Assembly: GCF_009689985.1 (NCBI RefSeq)
Contig: NZ_QBAW01000004.1
Span: forward strand, 1 to 64,000
Length of the DNA stretch: 64,000 nucleotides
Origin: Helicobacter pylori
Lineage (GTDB): Bacteria; Campylobacterota; Campylobacteria; Campylobacterales; Helicobacteraceae
Direction of reading: 5' to 3'
The notes under the pieces were generated by a model. It was not told the DNA's origin, did no database searches, and saw only the letters and a list, made by a program, of their open reading frames with translations. Positions 11,875 to 19,366 of the stretch are shown here, piece after piece. Position 1 is the stretch's first letter; each line of letters starts with the position of its first letter. The position numbers and the translations under genes are program-made.

Positions 11875-12653
11875 TCAGGGTTAAATCGTTTGGCGATGGT
11901 GGGTAATTCTAATTTAAAAGCGTTTTTTTGGATACGGCTTATGATGTTTTTTACTAAAATTTCATCATGGCCTAGTTGGGTGAGCGTTTCTAAATGGATG
12001 GGCTTTGTTTGAAACAACGCTTCAATATCCTTCAATAAAGGGTCAATCATGCTATAAGGATAGCCTAAATCTTTTTCATCGCTTTGCCCTACAAATAAAT
12101 CCGCACTAGGGGGCTTGTTTAAAATCTTTTTAGGGATATTTAAATAATAAGCGAGTTCATAAACTTCGGTTTTAAATAATTCCCCAATCGGGTTGATCGC
12201 GCACGCCAAATCCCCAAATAAAGTGCCATAACCTAGCATTCTTTCGCTTTTATTGCTCGTGCCAACGACTAAAGAATCGCTTTTTAAAGAATAATCGTAT
12301 AAAAAAGCCATGCGCAATCTTGCACAAAAATTCCCCTTTCTAGTAAGGCTTGCGTCTTTAAAATGAGAGCCAAAGATGGCATCATAGGGAGCGATAGAAT
12401 ATTCTGTATAAGGGATAGAAAAGGTTTCGCACAAATTTAAAGCGTCTGTTTTACTTTCTGGCATAGAGACTGAAGATGGCATTAAAAGGGCATGGGCGTT
12501 TTCTTTAAAAACCTTTTGACACAGCACCCCAACGACCGCGCTATCTAGCCCCCCGCTCAGCCCGTAAACGACTTTTTTAAAGCCTTTTTTTTGAACTTCT
12601 TTTTCTAAAAAATCGCATAAATAAGCGATGAGTTTTTGGTAATCTTTTTGCAT
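11871..12653 (-). CDS. nadE: NAD synthetase, ammonia-dependent type
   Basis: 260 residues. Amidates nicotinic acid adenine dinucleotide to NAD using ATP and ammonia. The N-type ATP pyrophosphatase loop [13 protein letters not shown] is at residues 28-40, and the substrate-binding segment [26 protein letters not shown] follows. There is no glutaminase domain, so free ammonia is expected as the nitrogen donor, which is plausible in a urease-rich bacterium. It is first in the operon with lpxK; the promoter element lies so close to the ATG that the mRNA may lack a leader. Confidence 0.95.
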
Positions 12654-12660
12654 GCTTTAA

Positions 12661-12666
12661 ATTATA
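12661..12666 (-). promoter_or_regulatory. -10 element for nadE, predicted leaderless start
   Basis: TATAAT on the minus strand ends 7 nt before the nadE ATG (12653). Transcription normally starts 6-8 nt after the -10, which would place the first nucleotide at or next to the ATG. No RBS fits in the gap. Confidence 0.5.
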
Positions 12667-12710
12667 ATAGAAAAAACGCATCGTTTAAGTGAAAAATTAG
12701 CTTTTATTGC

Positions 12711-12716
12711 TATAAT
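12711..12716 (+). promoter_or_regulatory. -10 element for the tRNA-Arg gene
   Basis: TATAAT preceded by TTGC, 21 bp upstream of the first tRNA base, leaving a short 5' leader to be removed by RNase P. Confidence 0.6.
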
Positions 12717-12737
12717 TCTCGTTTCACTTCTTTAAAA

Positions 12738-12814
12738 GTGCTCGTAGCTCAGCTGAATAGAGCAACAGGTTGCGGTCCTGTAGGTCGGGGGTTTGAATCC
12801 CTCCGAGCACACCA
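12738..12814 (+). tRNA. tRNA-Arg, anticodon GCG
   Basis: 77 nt. The acceptor stem GTGCTCG/CGAGCAC is perfect and is followed by an encoded ACCA end (12811-12814). D arm GCTC/GAGC; anticodon stem ACAGG/CCTGT with loop TTGCGGT, giving GCG, which reads CGC and probably CGU. T stem GGGGG/CCCTC has one G-U. The D loop is AGCTGAATA and the T loop TTTGAAT: the usual G19-C56 elbow pair is changed to A19-U56. Use of G34 instead of inosine fits a bacterium without tRNA-Arg deamination. Confidence 0.95.
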
Positions 12815-12901
12815 TTTCTTAATATTCTGCATGTTTTTAAACATTATCGCTCCCATTATGGTAAAATAAATACTTGCTTAAACACGCTAGGAGATTTGAT
12901 T

Positions 12902-13894
12902 TTGGCATTACCCATTTATTATGATAAAGACATTGATTTAGGCGTTATCCAATCCTTACAAGTGGGCGTTATTGGCTATGGCGCGCAAGGAGAGGCCCAA
13001 GCGCTCAATTTGAGGGACTCTAAAGTAAAGGTGCGTATTGGCTTGTATCAAGGGAGTTTGAGCGTTTCAAAGGCAAAAAAAGAGGGCTTTGAGGTGCTAG
13101 AAGTCAAGGAATTAGTCCAACAATCTGATGTGATCATGGTATTACTCCCGGATGAATTGCATAAGGAAGTGTTAGAAAAAGAAGTGATCCCTTTTTTAAA
13201 AGAGGGGCAAATTATAGGCTTTGCTCATGGTTTTAGCGTGCATTTCAATCAGGTTGTTATTCCAAAAGGCGTGGGCGCGATTTTAGTCGCACCAAAAGGG
13301 CCAGGGAGTGCTTTAAGAGAAGAATACCTTAAAAATAAGGGCTTATACCATCTAATCGCCATAGAGCAAGAAAATTCAAAAAATAACGCTAAAGCGGTGG
13401 CTTTAAGCTATGCCAAAGCGATGGGTGGGGGGAGAATGGGGGTTTTAGAAACGAGCTTTAAAGAAGAATGCGAGAGCGATTTATTCGGCGAGCAAGCGGT
13501 TTTGTGCGGGGGGTTAGAAGCGATTGTGAGAATGGGGTTTGAAACCTTGATCAAGGCAGGATACCCTGAAGAATTAGCCTATTTTGAATGCGTGCATGAA
13601 GTGAAATTGGTGGCGGATTTATTGCACTATAAGGGGGTAGAGGGCTTAAGGAAACACATTTCTAACACCGCTGAATTTGGGGCGATTAAAGCTAGAGAGC
13701 CTATGGGAAATCTGTTAGAAAAACGCATGCAAAAAATCTTAAAAAAGATTCAAAACGGCGCATTCGCTAAAGATTTTTTACTAGAAAAGAGCTTGAATTA
13801 CCCCAGGTTAAACACAGAGAGAAAAGCCCTTAAAGAGACTAAAATAGAACAAATTGGAGAAATTTTACGTGCCCCATTCAATCATAAAAAATAA
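12902..13894 (+). CDS. ilvC: Ketol-acid reductoisomerase
   Basis: 330 residues. Isomerises and reduces acetohydroxy acids with NADPH in valine/isoleucine synthesis. The N-terminal Rossmann loop [20 protein letters not shown] is followed by the C-terminal knotted domain with Mg ligands in [14 protein letters not shown] and [10 protein letters not shown] chose the TTG at 12902 ([10 protein letters not shown]) because AGGAG (12889-12893) is 8 nt upstream; the TTG at 12896 would be only 2 nt from it. It follows the tRNA gene and has its own likely -10 (TAAAAT, 12862-12867). Confidence 0.94.
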   Translation: MALPIYYDKDIDLGVIQSLQVGVIGYGAQGEAQALNLRDSKVKVRIGLYQGSLSVSKAKKEGFEVLEVKELVQQSDVIMVLLPDELHKEVLEKEVIPFLKEGQIIGFAHGFSVHFNQVVIPKGVGAILVAPKGPGSALREEYLKNKGLYHLIAIEQENSKNNAKAVALSYAKAMGGGRMGVLETSFKEECESDLFGEQAVLCGGLEAIVRMGFETLIKAGYPEELAYFECVHEVKLVADLLHYKGVEGLRKHISNTAEFGAIKAREPMGNLLEKRMQKILKKIQNGAFAKDFLLEKSLNYPRLNTERKALKETKIEQIGEILRAPFNHKK

Positions 13895-13917
13895 ATCATT
13901 AAATTAAAAGGAATCAT

Positions 13918-14724
13918 ATGGCAATAGTAATTACTATCACTTCAGGTAAGGGGGGCGTGGGTAAAAGCACCACCACGGCTAATTTAGCGATTGGCTTGGC
14001 TGAGAGCGGTAAAAAAGTCGTAGCGGTTGATTTTGACATAGGCCTTAGGAACTTGGATATGATTTTAGGCTTAGAAAACCGCATTGTTTATGATGTGGTG
14101 GATGTGATGGAAAAAAATTGCAACCTTTCGCAGGCTTTAATCACGGATAAAAAGACGAAAAACCTTTCTTTTTTAGCGGCTTCACAAAGCAAGGATAAAA
14201 ATGTTTTAGATAAGGAAAAAGTAGCGATTTTAATCAACGCTTTAAGGGCGGATTTTGACTATATTTTGATTGACTCACCGGCTGGGATTGAAAGCGGTTT
14301 TGAGCATGCGATTTTGCATGCGGACATGGCGTTAGTGGTGGTAACGCCGGAGGTAAGTTCTTTAAGAGATAGCGATAGAGTGATTGGCATTATTGATGCG
14401 AAGTCTAATCGGGCTAAAAAGGGCATGGAGGTGCACAAGCATTTGATAATCAATCGCTTAAAACCTGAATTAGTGGCAAATGGCGAAATGATTTCCATAG
14501 AAGAAGTGCTTAAGATTTTGTGCTTGCCTTTAATTGGGATCATTCCTGAAGACAGCCATATTATTTCAGCGACCAACAAGGGCGAGCCGGTGATCCGCAC
14601 AGACTGCGAGAGCGCGAAAGCTTACCAACGCATCACCAGACGGATTTTAGGCGAAGAAGTGGAATATGTGGAATTTAAGGCTAAAAAAGGCTTTTTTAGC
14701 GCGTTAAAAGGGATATTTTCATGA
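13918..14724 (+). CDS. minD: Septum-site determining ATPase MinD
   Basis: 268 residues. Membrane-bound ParA/MinD ATPase that places the division site with MinE and MinC. Deviant Walker [15 protein letters not shown] near residue 10; switch and Walker B regions [17 protein letters not shown] and [12 protein letters not shown]. The C-terminal amphipathic membrane-targeting helix ([16 protein letters not shown]) is clear. It overlaps minE by 4 bp; minC is not in the window. Confidence 0.97.
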   Translation: MAIVITITSGKGGVGKSTTTANLAIGLAESGKKVVAVDFDIGLRNLDMILGLENRIVYDVVDVMEKNCNLSQALITDKKTKNLSFLAASQSKDKNVLDKEKVAILINALRADFDYILIDSPAGIESGFEHAILHADMALVVVTPEVSSLRDSDRVIGIIDAKSNRAKKGMEVHKHLIINRLKPELVANGEMISIEEVLKILCLPLIGIIPEDSHIISATNKGEPVIRTDCESAKAYQRITRRILGEEVEYVEFKAKKGFFSALKGIFS

Positions 14725-14954
14725 GTTTGTTTGATTTTTTTAAAAACAAAGGGAGTGCGGCTACTGCAACCGACCGATTAAAATTGATCTTAGCCAAAGA
14801 GCGCACCTTAAATTTACCCTACATGGAAGAAATGCGTAAAGAAATCATTGCTGTGATTCAAAAATACACTAAATCTTCAGACATCCATTTCAAAACCCTT
14901 GATAGCAACCAGAGCGTGGAAACGATTGAAGTGGAAATTATACTGCCTAAATAG
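14721..14954 (+). CDS. minE: Cell-division topological specificity factor MinE
   Basis: 77 residues. Stimulates the MinD ATPase and drives Min oscillation. An N-terminal membrane-binding helix ([10 protein letters not shown]) is followed by [13 protein letters not shown], the MinD-contact segment, and the C-terminal dimerisation domain. It starts inside the end of minD (ATGA overlap) and ends 6 bp before the dprA start. Confidence 0.96.
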   Translation: MSLFDFFKNKGSAATATDRLKLILAKERTLNLPYMEEMRKEIIAVIQKYTKSSDIHFKTLDSNQSVETIEVEIILPK

Positions 14955-14960
14955 TTTGAA

Positions 14961-15761
14961 ATGAAAAGTAATTTCCAATACAGCGCACTAGAAAATACCC
15001 CTAAAGCCTTTGACATTCTCAAAGACCCCCCTAAAAAGCTCTATTGTGTGGGCGATACCAAGCTTTTAGAAGCGCCTTTAAAAGTGGCTATCATAGGCAC
15101 AAGAAGACCCACCCCTTACAGCAAGCAACACACGATCACTCTAGCTAGAGAGCTTGCTAAAAATGGTGCGGTTATTGTGAGCGGGGGAGCGTTAGGCGTG
15201 GATATTATCGCTCAAGAAAACGCCTTACCAAAAACGATCATGCTTTCGCCTTGCAGTTTGGATTTGATCTATCCTACGAATAACCATAAAGTGATCCAAG
15301 AAATCGCGCAAAAGGGCTTGATTTTAAGCGAATATGAAAAGGATTTCATGCCCGTTAAAGGCTCTTTTTTAGCGAGAAACCGCCTGGTGATCGCTTTAAG
15401 CGATGCGGTAATTATCCCCCAAGCGGATTTGAAAAGCGGCTCTATGAGCAGTGCGAGATTAGCCCAGAAATACCAAAAACCCTTATTTGTTTTACCCCAG
15501 CGCCTGAATGAGAGCGATGGCACTAATGAGCTTTTAGAAAAAGGGCAGGCTCAAGGGATATTTAATATTCAAAATTTTATAAACACCCTTTTAAAAGACC
15601 ACCATTTAAAAGAAATGCCTGAAATCAAAGACGAATTTTTGGAATATTGCGCCAAAAACCCGAGCTATGAAGAGGCGTATCTCAAATTTGGGGACAAGCT
15701 TTTAGAATACGAGCTGTTGGGTAAGATTAAACGCATCAATCATATCGTGGTGTTAGCGTGA
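14961..15761 (+). CDS. dprA: DNA-processing protein DprA
   Basis: 266 residues. Binds incoming single-stranded DNA and loads RecA during natural transformation. The Rossmann-like core shows IGTRRPTPYSKQ, IVSGGALGVDIIAQENAL and SFLARNRLVIALSDAVIIPQADLKSGS, the conserved DprA signature set. A C-terminal winged-helix-like domain (about residues 215-266) is present. It lies between minE and ruvX with a 4-bp overlap to ruvX; the DprA-RuvX pairing is common in Helicobacter. Confidence 0.95.
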   Translation: MKSNFQYSALENTPKAFDILKDPPKKLYCVGDTKLLEAPLKVAIIGTRRPTPYSKQHTITLARELAKNGAVIVSGGALGVDIIAQENALPKTIMLSPCSLDLIYPTNNHKVIQEIAQKGLILSEYEKDFMPVKGSFLARNRLVIALSDAVIIPQADLKSGSMSSARLAQKYQKPLFVLPQRLNESDGTNELLEKGQAQGIFNIQNFINTLLKDHHLKEMPEIKDEFLEYCAKNPSYEEAYLKFGDKLLEYELLGKIKRINHIVVLA

Positions 15762-16162
15762 TTTTGGCATGCGATGTGGGACTGAAGCGCATTGGGATCG
15801 CTGCACTTTTAAACGGCGTTATTTTGCCTTTAGAAGCGATTTTGCGCCACAACAGGAATCAGGCCTCTAGGGATTTGAGCGATTTATTGAGGGAAAAAAA
15901 CATTCAGGTGCTGGTGGTGGGCAAGCCTAGTGAAAGCTATGCGGACACCCACGCCCGCATTGAGCATTTTATCAAGCTTGTAGATTTTAAGGGCGAAATC
16001 GTTTTTATTAATGAAGATAATTCCAGCATAGAAGCTTATGAAAATTTAGAGCATTTGGGTAGGAAAAATAAGAGGCTCGCTACCAAAGACGGCCGGCTAG
16101 ATTCTTTGAGCGCTTGTAGGATTTTAGAGCGCTATTGCCAGCAGGTTTTAAAAAATCATTAG
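15758..16162 (+). CDS. ruvX: RuvX/YqgF-type nuclease
   Basis: 134 residues of RNase H-like fold. The YqgF family acts as a Holliday-junction resolvase and/or in pre-16S rRNA 5' end processing. The first catalytic Asp is in LACDVGLKRIGIA near residue 5, with further acidic residues in VFINEDNSS and the C-terminal KDGRLDSLSACRIL. It starts GTG at 15758, overlapping the dprA stop (GTGA), and is the last gene of the min-dprA-ruvX run; a terminator follows. Confidence 0.92.
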   Translation: MILACDVGLKRIGIAALLNGVILPLEAILRHNRNQASRDLSDLLREKNIQVLVVGKPSESYADTHARIEHFIKLVDFKGEIVFINEDNSSIEAYENLEHLGRKNKRLATKDGRLDSLSACRILERYCQQVLKNH

Positions 16163-16180
16163 GGATAAAGTTCTAATATT

Positions 16181-16204
16181 AAAAAATACTCAAAGGTATT
16201 TTTT
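16181..16204 (+). terminator. Intrinsic terminator after ruvX
   Basis: AAAAAATAC - TCAAAG - GTATTTTTT forms a 9-bp stem with a T run, 18 bp after the ruvX stop. Confidence 0.6.
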
Positions 16205-16282
16205 ACAAGCGCTCTTTTTGGGTTAGGGGGATTAAACGCAAAATATTCCTATCTCCTTATGATTTTTATTGTAAAACAAAAC

Positions 16283-16320
16283 AACTAAAACCCCATTTGT
16301 GAAATTAAAAGGTTTTAGTT
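16283..16320. repeat. 10-bp inverted repeat over the hcp -35 region
   Basis: Perfect arms AACTAAAACC (16283-16292) and GGTTTTAGTT (16311-16320) with an 18-bp spacer. The right arm falls where the -35 of the hcp promoter would sit, 13 bp upstream of its -10. It could be an operator for a dimeric regulator or, read as RNA, a terminator-like hairpin for upstream transcripts. Confidence 0.55.
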
Positions 16321-16333
16321 ATCAATATTTGAT

Positions 16334-16339
16334 TATAAT
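16334..16339 (+). promoter_or_regulatory. -10 element for the hcp gene
   Basis: TATAAT 34 bp before the ATG at 16374, with AGGGAG as the RBS between them. Confidence 0.6.
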
Positions 16340-16373
16340 AAAGTCCAAATTTTTTAATAAAAGGGAGAGCGTC

Positions 16374-17314
16374 ATGCTAGAAAGTTTCAAAAAAGCTATT
16401 TTTAGGGTTTTGTGCTTGGGTTTATTGGGGGGGGGTTAATGGCAGAGCCAACCCCTGAGGAGCTTTTCAATTTGGGTGTAAAGAGTATTGAAACGAAAGA
16501 TTACATTCAAGCTAAAAAATATTTTGAAAAAGCATGCGATTTGAAATATGGTGGGGGGTGTGGTGCTTTAGGGGATCTGTATGATAATGTAGAAAAAAAC
16601 TTAATAAAAGCCGATCAACTTTACACTAAAGCGTGTGAGTTAAAAGAAGGTTTGGGGTGTAAGAGATTATGGTCATTATATTATTATGGTCGAGGCGTAG
16701 AAAAAAACTTAATAAAAGCCGCTCAATACGCCTCTAAAGCATGCGATTTGAATAATGGTAGTGGGTGTGGTACTTTAGGTTTTTTATATGGAAGTGGGGA
16801 GGGGGTGAAACAGGACTCAAAAAAAGCTGTCGCTCTGTATGAAAAATCTTGCGATTTGAATAATGGTTTGGGGTGTTTTAATGCAGGAATATCTTATGGA
16901 TATGGTCAGGGAGTAGAGAATAACTCTGAAAAAGCCGCTCAATTTTATTCTAAAGCGTGTGATCTGAATAATAATAAGGGGTGTTTTAATTTAGGGGCGT
17001 TGTATCAAAATGGTCAGGGAGTAGAAAAAGACTTAATAAAAGTCGCTTATTTTTACACTAAAGCGTGTGATTTAAAAGATGGTTCGGGGTGTTTTAATTT
17101 AGGGGAGCTATATTTTGAAAAAGACTCAAAAAAAGCTGTCGCTCTGTTTGAAAAATCTTGCGATTTGAATATTAGTAGGGGGTGTGGTGCTTTAGGGGTT
17201 CTATATTATAATGGTCAAGGAGTGGAAAAAGACTTAATAAAAGCCGCTCAATATATCTCTAAAGCTTGCAAGTTAGGAGATCAAAAGGCATGCGAGGTGC
17301 TCAAAGAAAAATAA
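16374..17314 (+). CDS. Hcp-type Sel1-repeat protein, out of frame at a poly-G tract
   Basis: The natural start is ATG 16374 with RBS AGGGAG, encoding MLESFKKAIFRVLCLGLLGGG, a signal peptide as in HcpA. A run of nine G (16427-16435) then sends that frame into a stop at 16437. The rest of the protein (LMAEPTPEELFNLG to KEK at 17314) is in another frame; ten or seven G would join them. The mature part has eight Cys pairs spaced eight residues apart (KACDLNNGSGC type), that is Sel1-like repeats each clamped by a disulfide, as in secreted Hcp proteins. Two repeat linkers are shortened (DNVEKN and FEKDSKK). A GTG at 16412 could start the long frame inside the signal sequence, but it lacks an RBS. 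I recall HP0335 as a listed phase-variable candidate. Confidence 0.85.
16427..16435 (+). repeat. G9 homopolymer in the hcp signal-peptide region
   Basis: Nine consecutive G in the coding sequence. Slippage by +1 or -2 restores the reading frame, so this is a contingency-type switch that is off in this sequence. Confidence 0.85.
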
Positions 17315-17500
17315 GGGACAAAAAGCATGCGATAGCCTCACCTAGAAACTATTCCGCAAAAGCCCTATTTTAGGGGGTTAGAACATCGCCAAAATGCCCC
17401 TTATTCTTTTAAGAAAATATTTTTACTAGGGAGTTTTAATCTTTTTTTGGTATTCTTTTAGGGGTCATTAGTCTTAAAAACTCTTTAAAAACGGATAACC

Positions 17501-17839
17501 ATGAAAATTATGCATCAAGTCAAGGATTTTTTAGATTTTTGCAAGCAAACGATCCACAAAAATTCTAATGAAGCGTTTCAAAAAACCAAACGAGTGCTTT
17601 TTAAAGAAAAATCTCAAAAAATCAGGGAGCAAGCGGTTAAAATCGTAGAAAAACGCTTGATAAAAGAGAGCATGCAACTGAGCGATTTTAATGAAGAAGA
17701 ATTAAAAATCATGTTTGAAGCTGAAGAAAAAAGGTTGTTAGAACAAATCCACGCTAAAGAATTGAAAGAAAAACAAGAAAAAACCACCAAGCATTTTAAA
17801 GAAGTTTGGGAAAAGGGCGAGAATGAGCAAGAAAAATAG
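17501..17839 (+). CDS. Hypothetical charged coiled-coil protein
   Basis: 112 residues with no domain I recognise. It is strongly charged, rich in Lys and Glu, predicted mostly helical, and residues 60-112 look like a coiled coil (EEKRLLEQIHAKELKEKQEKT). There is no signal peptide or membrane segment. It overlaps the next gene by 17 bp on the same strand, so the two probably work together. The 186-bp gap before it holds its promoter and a small CCCTATTTTAGGGG palindrome. Confidence 0.7.
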   Translation: MKIMHQVKDFLDFCKQTIHKNSNEAFQKTKRVLFKEKSQKIREQAVKIVEKRLIKESMQLSDFNEEELKIMFEAEEKRLLEQIHAKELKEKQEKTTKHFKEVWEKGENEQEK

Positions 17840-18383
17840 CGTAATTTCTGGTTTGATGAATTTTTTTAGCGAAAAGAATGAACGCTGGCTGTTAGCCCAC
17901 AGGCACACGAGGGGGTTTGTGATAGTGGCGTGGCTTTTTAGGTTTAAAAGCATTGCGTTTTCTATTTTGATCACTCTGTTAATTATTTTAGTGGATATTT
18001 GGGTTTATAGCGATGTGCGCCAGTTTTTATTGGACACTTCTAGCTCTTTTATTTGGCTTTTGATCGCTTTATTAATCAAGTGGGGCGTGATTGTCATAAG
18101 CGTGCGTAAATGCTACCAATTCAGCCAAAAAATGTTTGCACTCATTCAAAGAAAAAGGCAAATCAGAGAGAATTTAAAAAACCGCTCCAACTACAAAGAC
18201 ACCAAAAATGCGGAAAAACTCTCTAATATCGCTGAAGAAATCATTTCAAAAAAACAAGAAGAGTCCCGCCACAAAGAAGATTCTAATAGCGAAAACCATA
18301 AAGACAAGCTTTCTAACATTACTGAAGAAATGATTCTTAAAAAACAAGAGGAATTGAAAACTAGAAAGGATAAGGGGGATTAA
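17823..18383 (+). CDS. Hypothetical two-helix membrane protein
   Basis: 186 residues. Two membrane helices (about FRFKSIAFSILITLLIILVD and SSSFIWLLIALLIKWGVIVI) are followed by a long charged cytoplasmic tail. The tail contains a duplicated unit: EKLSNIAEEIISKKQEESRHKED and DKLSNITEEMILKKQEELKTRKD. By position it resembles HP0346 of 26695. Function unknown. It overlaps the coiled-coil gene before it; both may form a membrane-anchored helical complex, but that is a guess. Confidence 0.75.
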   Translation: MSKKNSVISGLMNFFSEKNERWLLAHRHTRGFVIVAWLFRFKSIAFSILITLLIILVDIWVYSDVRQFLLDTSSSFIWLLIALLIKWGVIVISVRKCYQFSQKMFALIQRKRQIRENLKNRSNYKDTKNAEKLSNIAEEIISKKQEESRHKEDSNSENHKDKLSNITEEMILKKQEELKTRKDKGD

Positions 18384-18419
18384 AAAAAGGCGTATAGAAA
18401 ACCTTAATCAAAAAAACCC

Positions 18420-18478
18420 TCCAGTAAAAATAATCAAAAAATAATCAATAAAAGCAATCAGGGGATAATCAATAAAAA
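18420..18478. repeat. Short ATAATCAA repeats between convergent genes
   Basis: Four irregular copies of an ATAATCAA/CAATCA unit occupy the gap between the membrane protein gene and the pseudouridine synthase gene. No gene or clear terminator is seen in it. Confidence 0.4.
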
Positions 18479-18484
18479 AGGGGG

Positions 18485-19366
18485 TCAATCTTTTAAAAAA
18501 GGCATGAAGCGTTCAGGCATTGGGGAAGCGATTTTGTAGATCGCCCCTTTAAATTCAAACTCTAAACTAGTGGCATGGAGCATGAGTGATGGGGTGTTAT
18601 TTTCGCACTTCAATTGAAGGTATTCTCTAGCGTTTTCATCGGCCACCCCATAAAGCCCTTCGCCCACGATCCTGTGATTTATACTGCTTAAATGCAAGCG
18701 GATCTGGTGCGTGCGACCGGTGAGTGGGGTTATTTTAAGCAAGCTTATATCCAAAAAAGGGTTATAGCTTAAAGGCTCAACAAGGGTAATTGAGGGCTTG
18801 CCTAAAGGAGAAATTTGAGATCGAATGCGCAAATCTTTTTGAATGTTTTGTGGCGTTAGAATGGGTTTGTCTATAATGATACTTTTATCCACCAACCCAT
18901 GCACGAGCGCTAAATAAGTTTTTTTTACTTTTTTTTGCATGAAAAGCGCTTTTAAATCCTTAGCACTCTGTAAGGTCTTACCCGCTAAAACTAACCCGCT
19001 CGTTTCATAGTCTAGCCTGTGGGCTGGGTGGGCGTTTTTGCCCAAATGCGATTGGATGCAATCCAATAAGCTTTCATGGTAAAAATAGCCTTTAGGGTGG
19101 GTATAGACTTGAGCGGGTTTGTCAAACACGCCAAAATCCTTAGCCTCAAAAACAAGCTTTTCTTGTTTTTCATTAGGCTTGAAATAAATCAAGCGAACGG
19201 CCCCTTGAATGATTTGAGATTTACGCACGGCTTGTTGGTTTTGTTTTAAGCGTTGTTTGTCAAGGTGCCGTTGGGCTTCTTTTAAAGAGCATTTTAAAAT
19301 GTCGCGCACCAAAAACAAGGCTTTAGTGGGTTTTAAAATTTCAAATTCTTCTTCAACAAAAGGCAC
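18485..19366 (-). CDS. RluA/RluD-family pseudouridine synthase
   Basis: 293 residues. Isomerises uridine to pseudouridine in RNA, most likely 23S rRNA; the target position cannot be told from sequence. The catalytic motif is HRLDYETSGLVLAGKT (Asp in RLDxxTSG), with PLTGRTHQIRLHLSSINHRIVGEGLYG further on. An N-terminal S4-like RNA-binding segment precedes it (LFLVRDILKCSLKEAQRHL). The start is GTG at 19366, sharing one base with the TAG stop of recJ (TAGTG), so the genes are coupled. Confidence 0.92.
   Translation of the reverse strand: MPFVEEEFEILKPTKALFLVRDILKCSLKEAQRHLDKQRLKQNQQAVRKSQIIQGAVRLIYFKPNEKQEKLVFEAKDFGVFDKPAQVYTHPKGYFYHESLLDCIQSHLGKNAHPAHRLDYETSGLVLAGKTLQSAKDLKALFMQKKVKKTYLALVHGLVDKSIIIDKPILTPQNIQKDLRIRSQISPLGKPSITLVEPLSYNPFLDISLLKITPLTGRTHQIRLHLSSINHRIVGEGLYGVADENAREYLQLKCENNTPSLMLHATSLEFEFKGAIYKIASPMPERFMPFLKD

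Noticed and set aside
18420..18478. CRISPR-like array from the ATAATCAA repeats
   Set aside because: Units are too short and irregular, with no spacers and no cas genes in the window.
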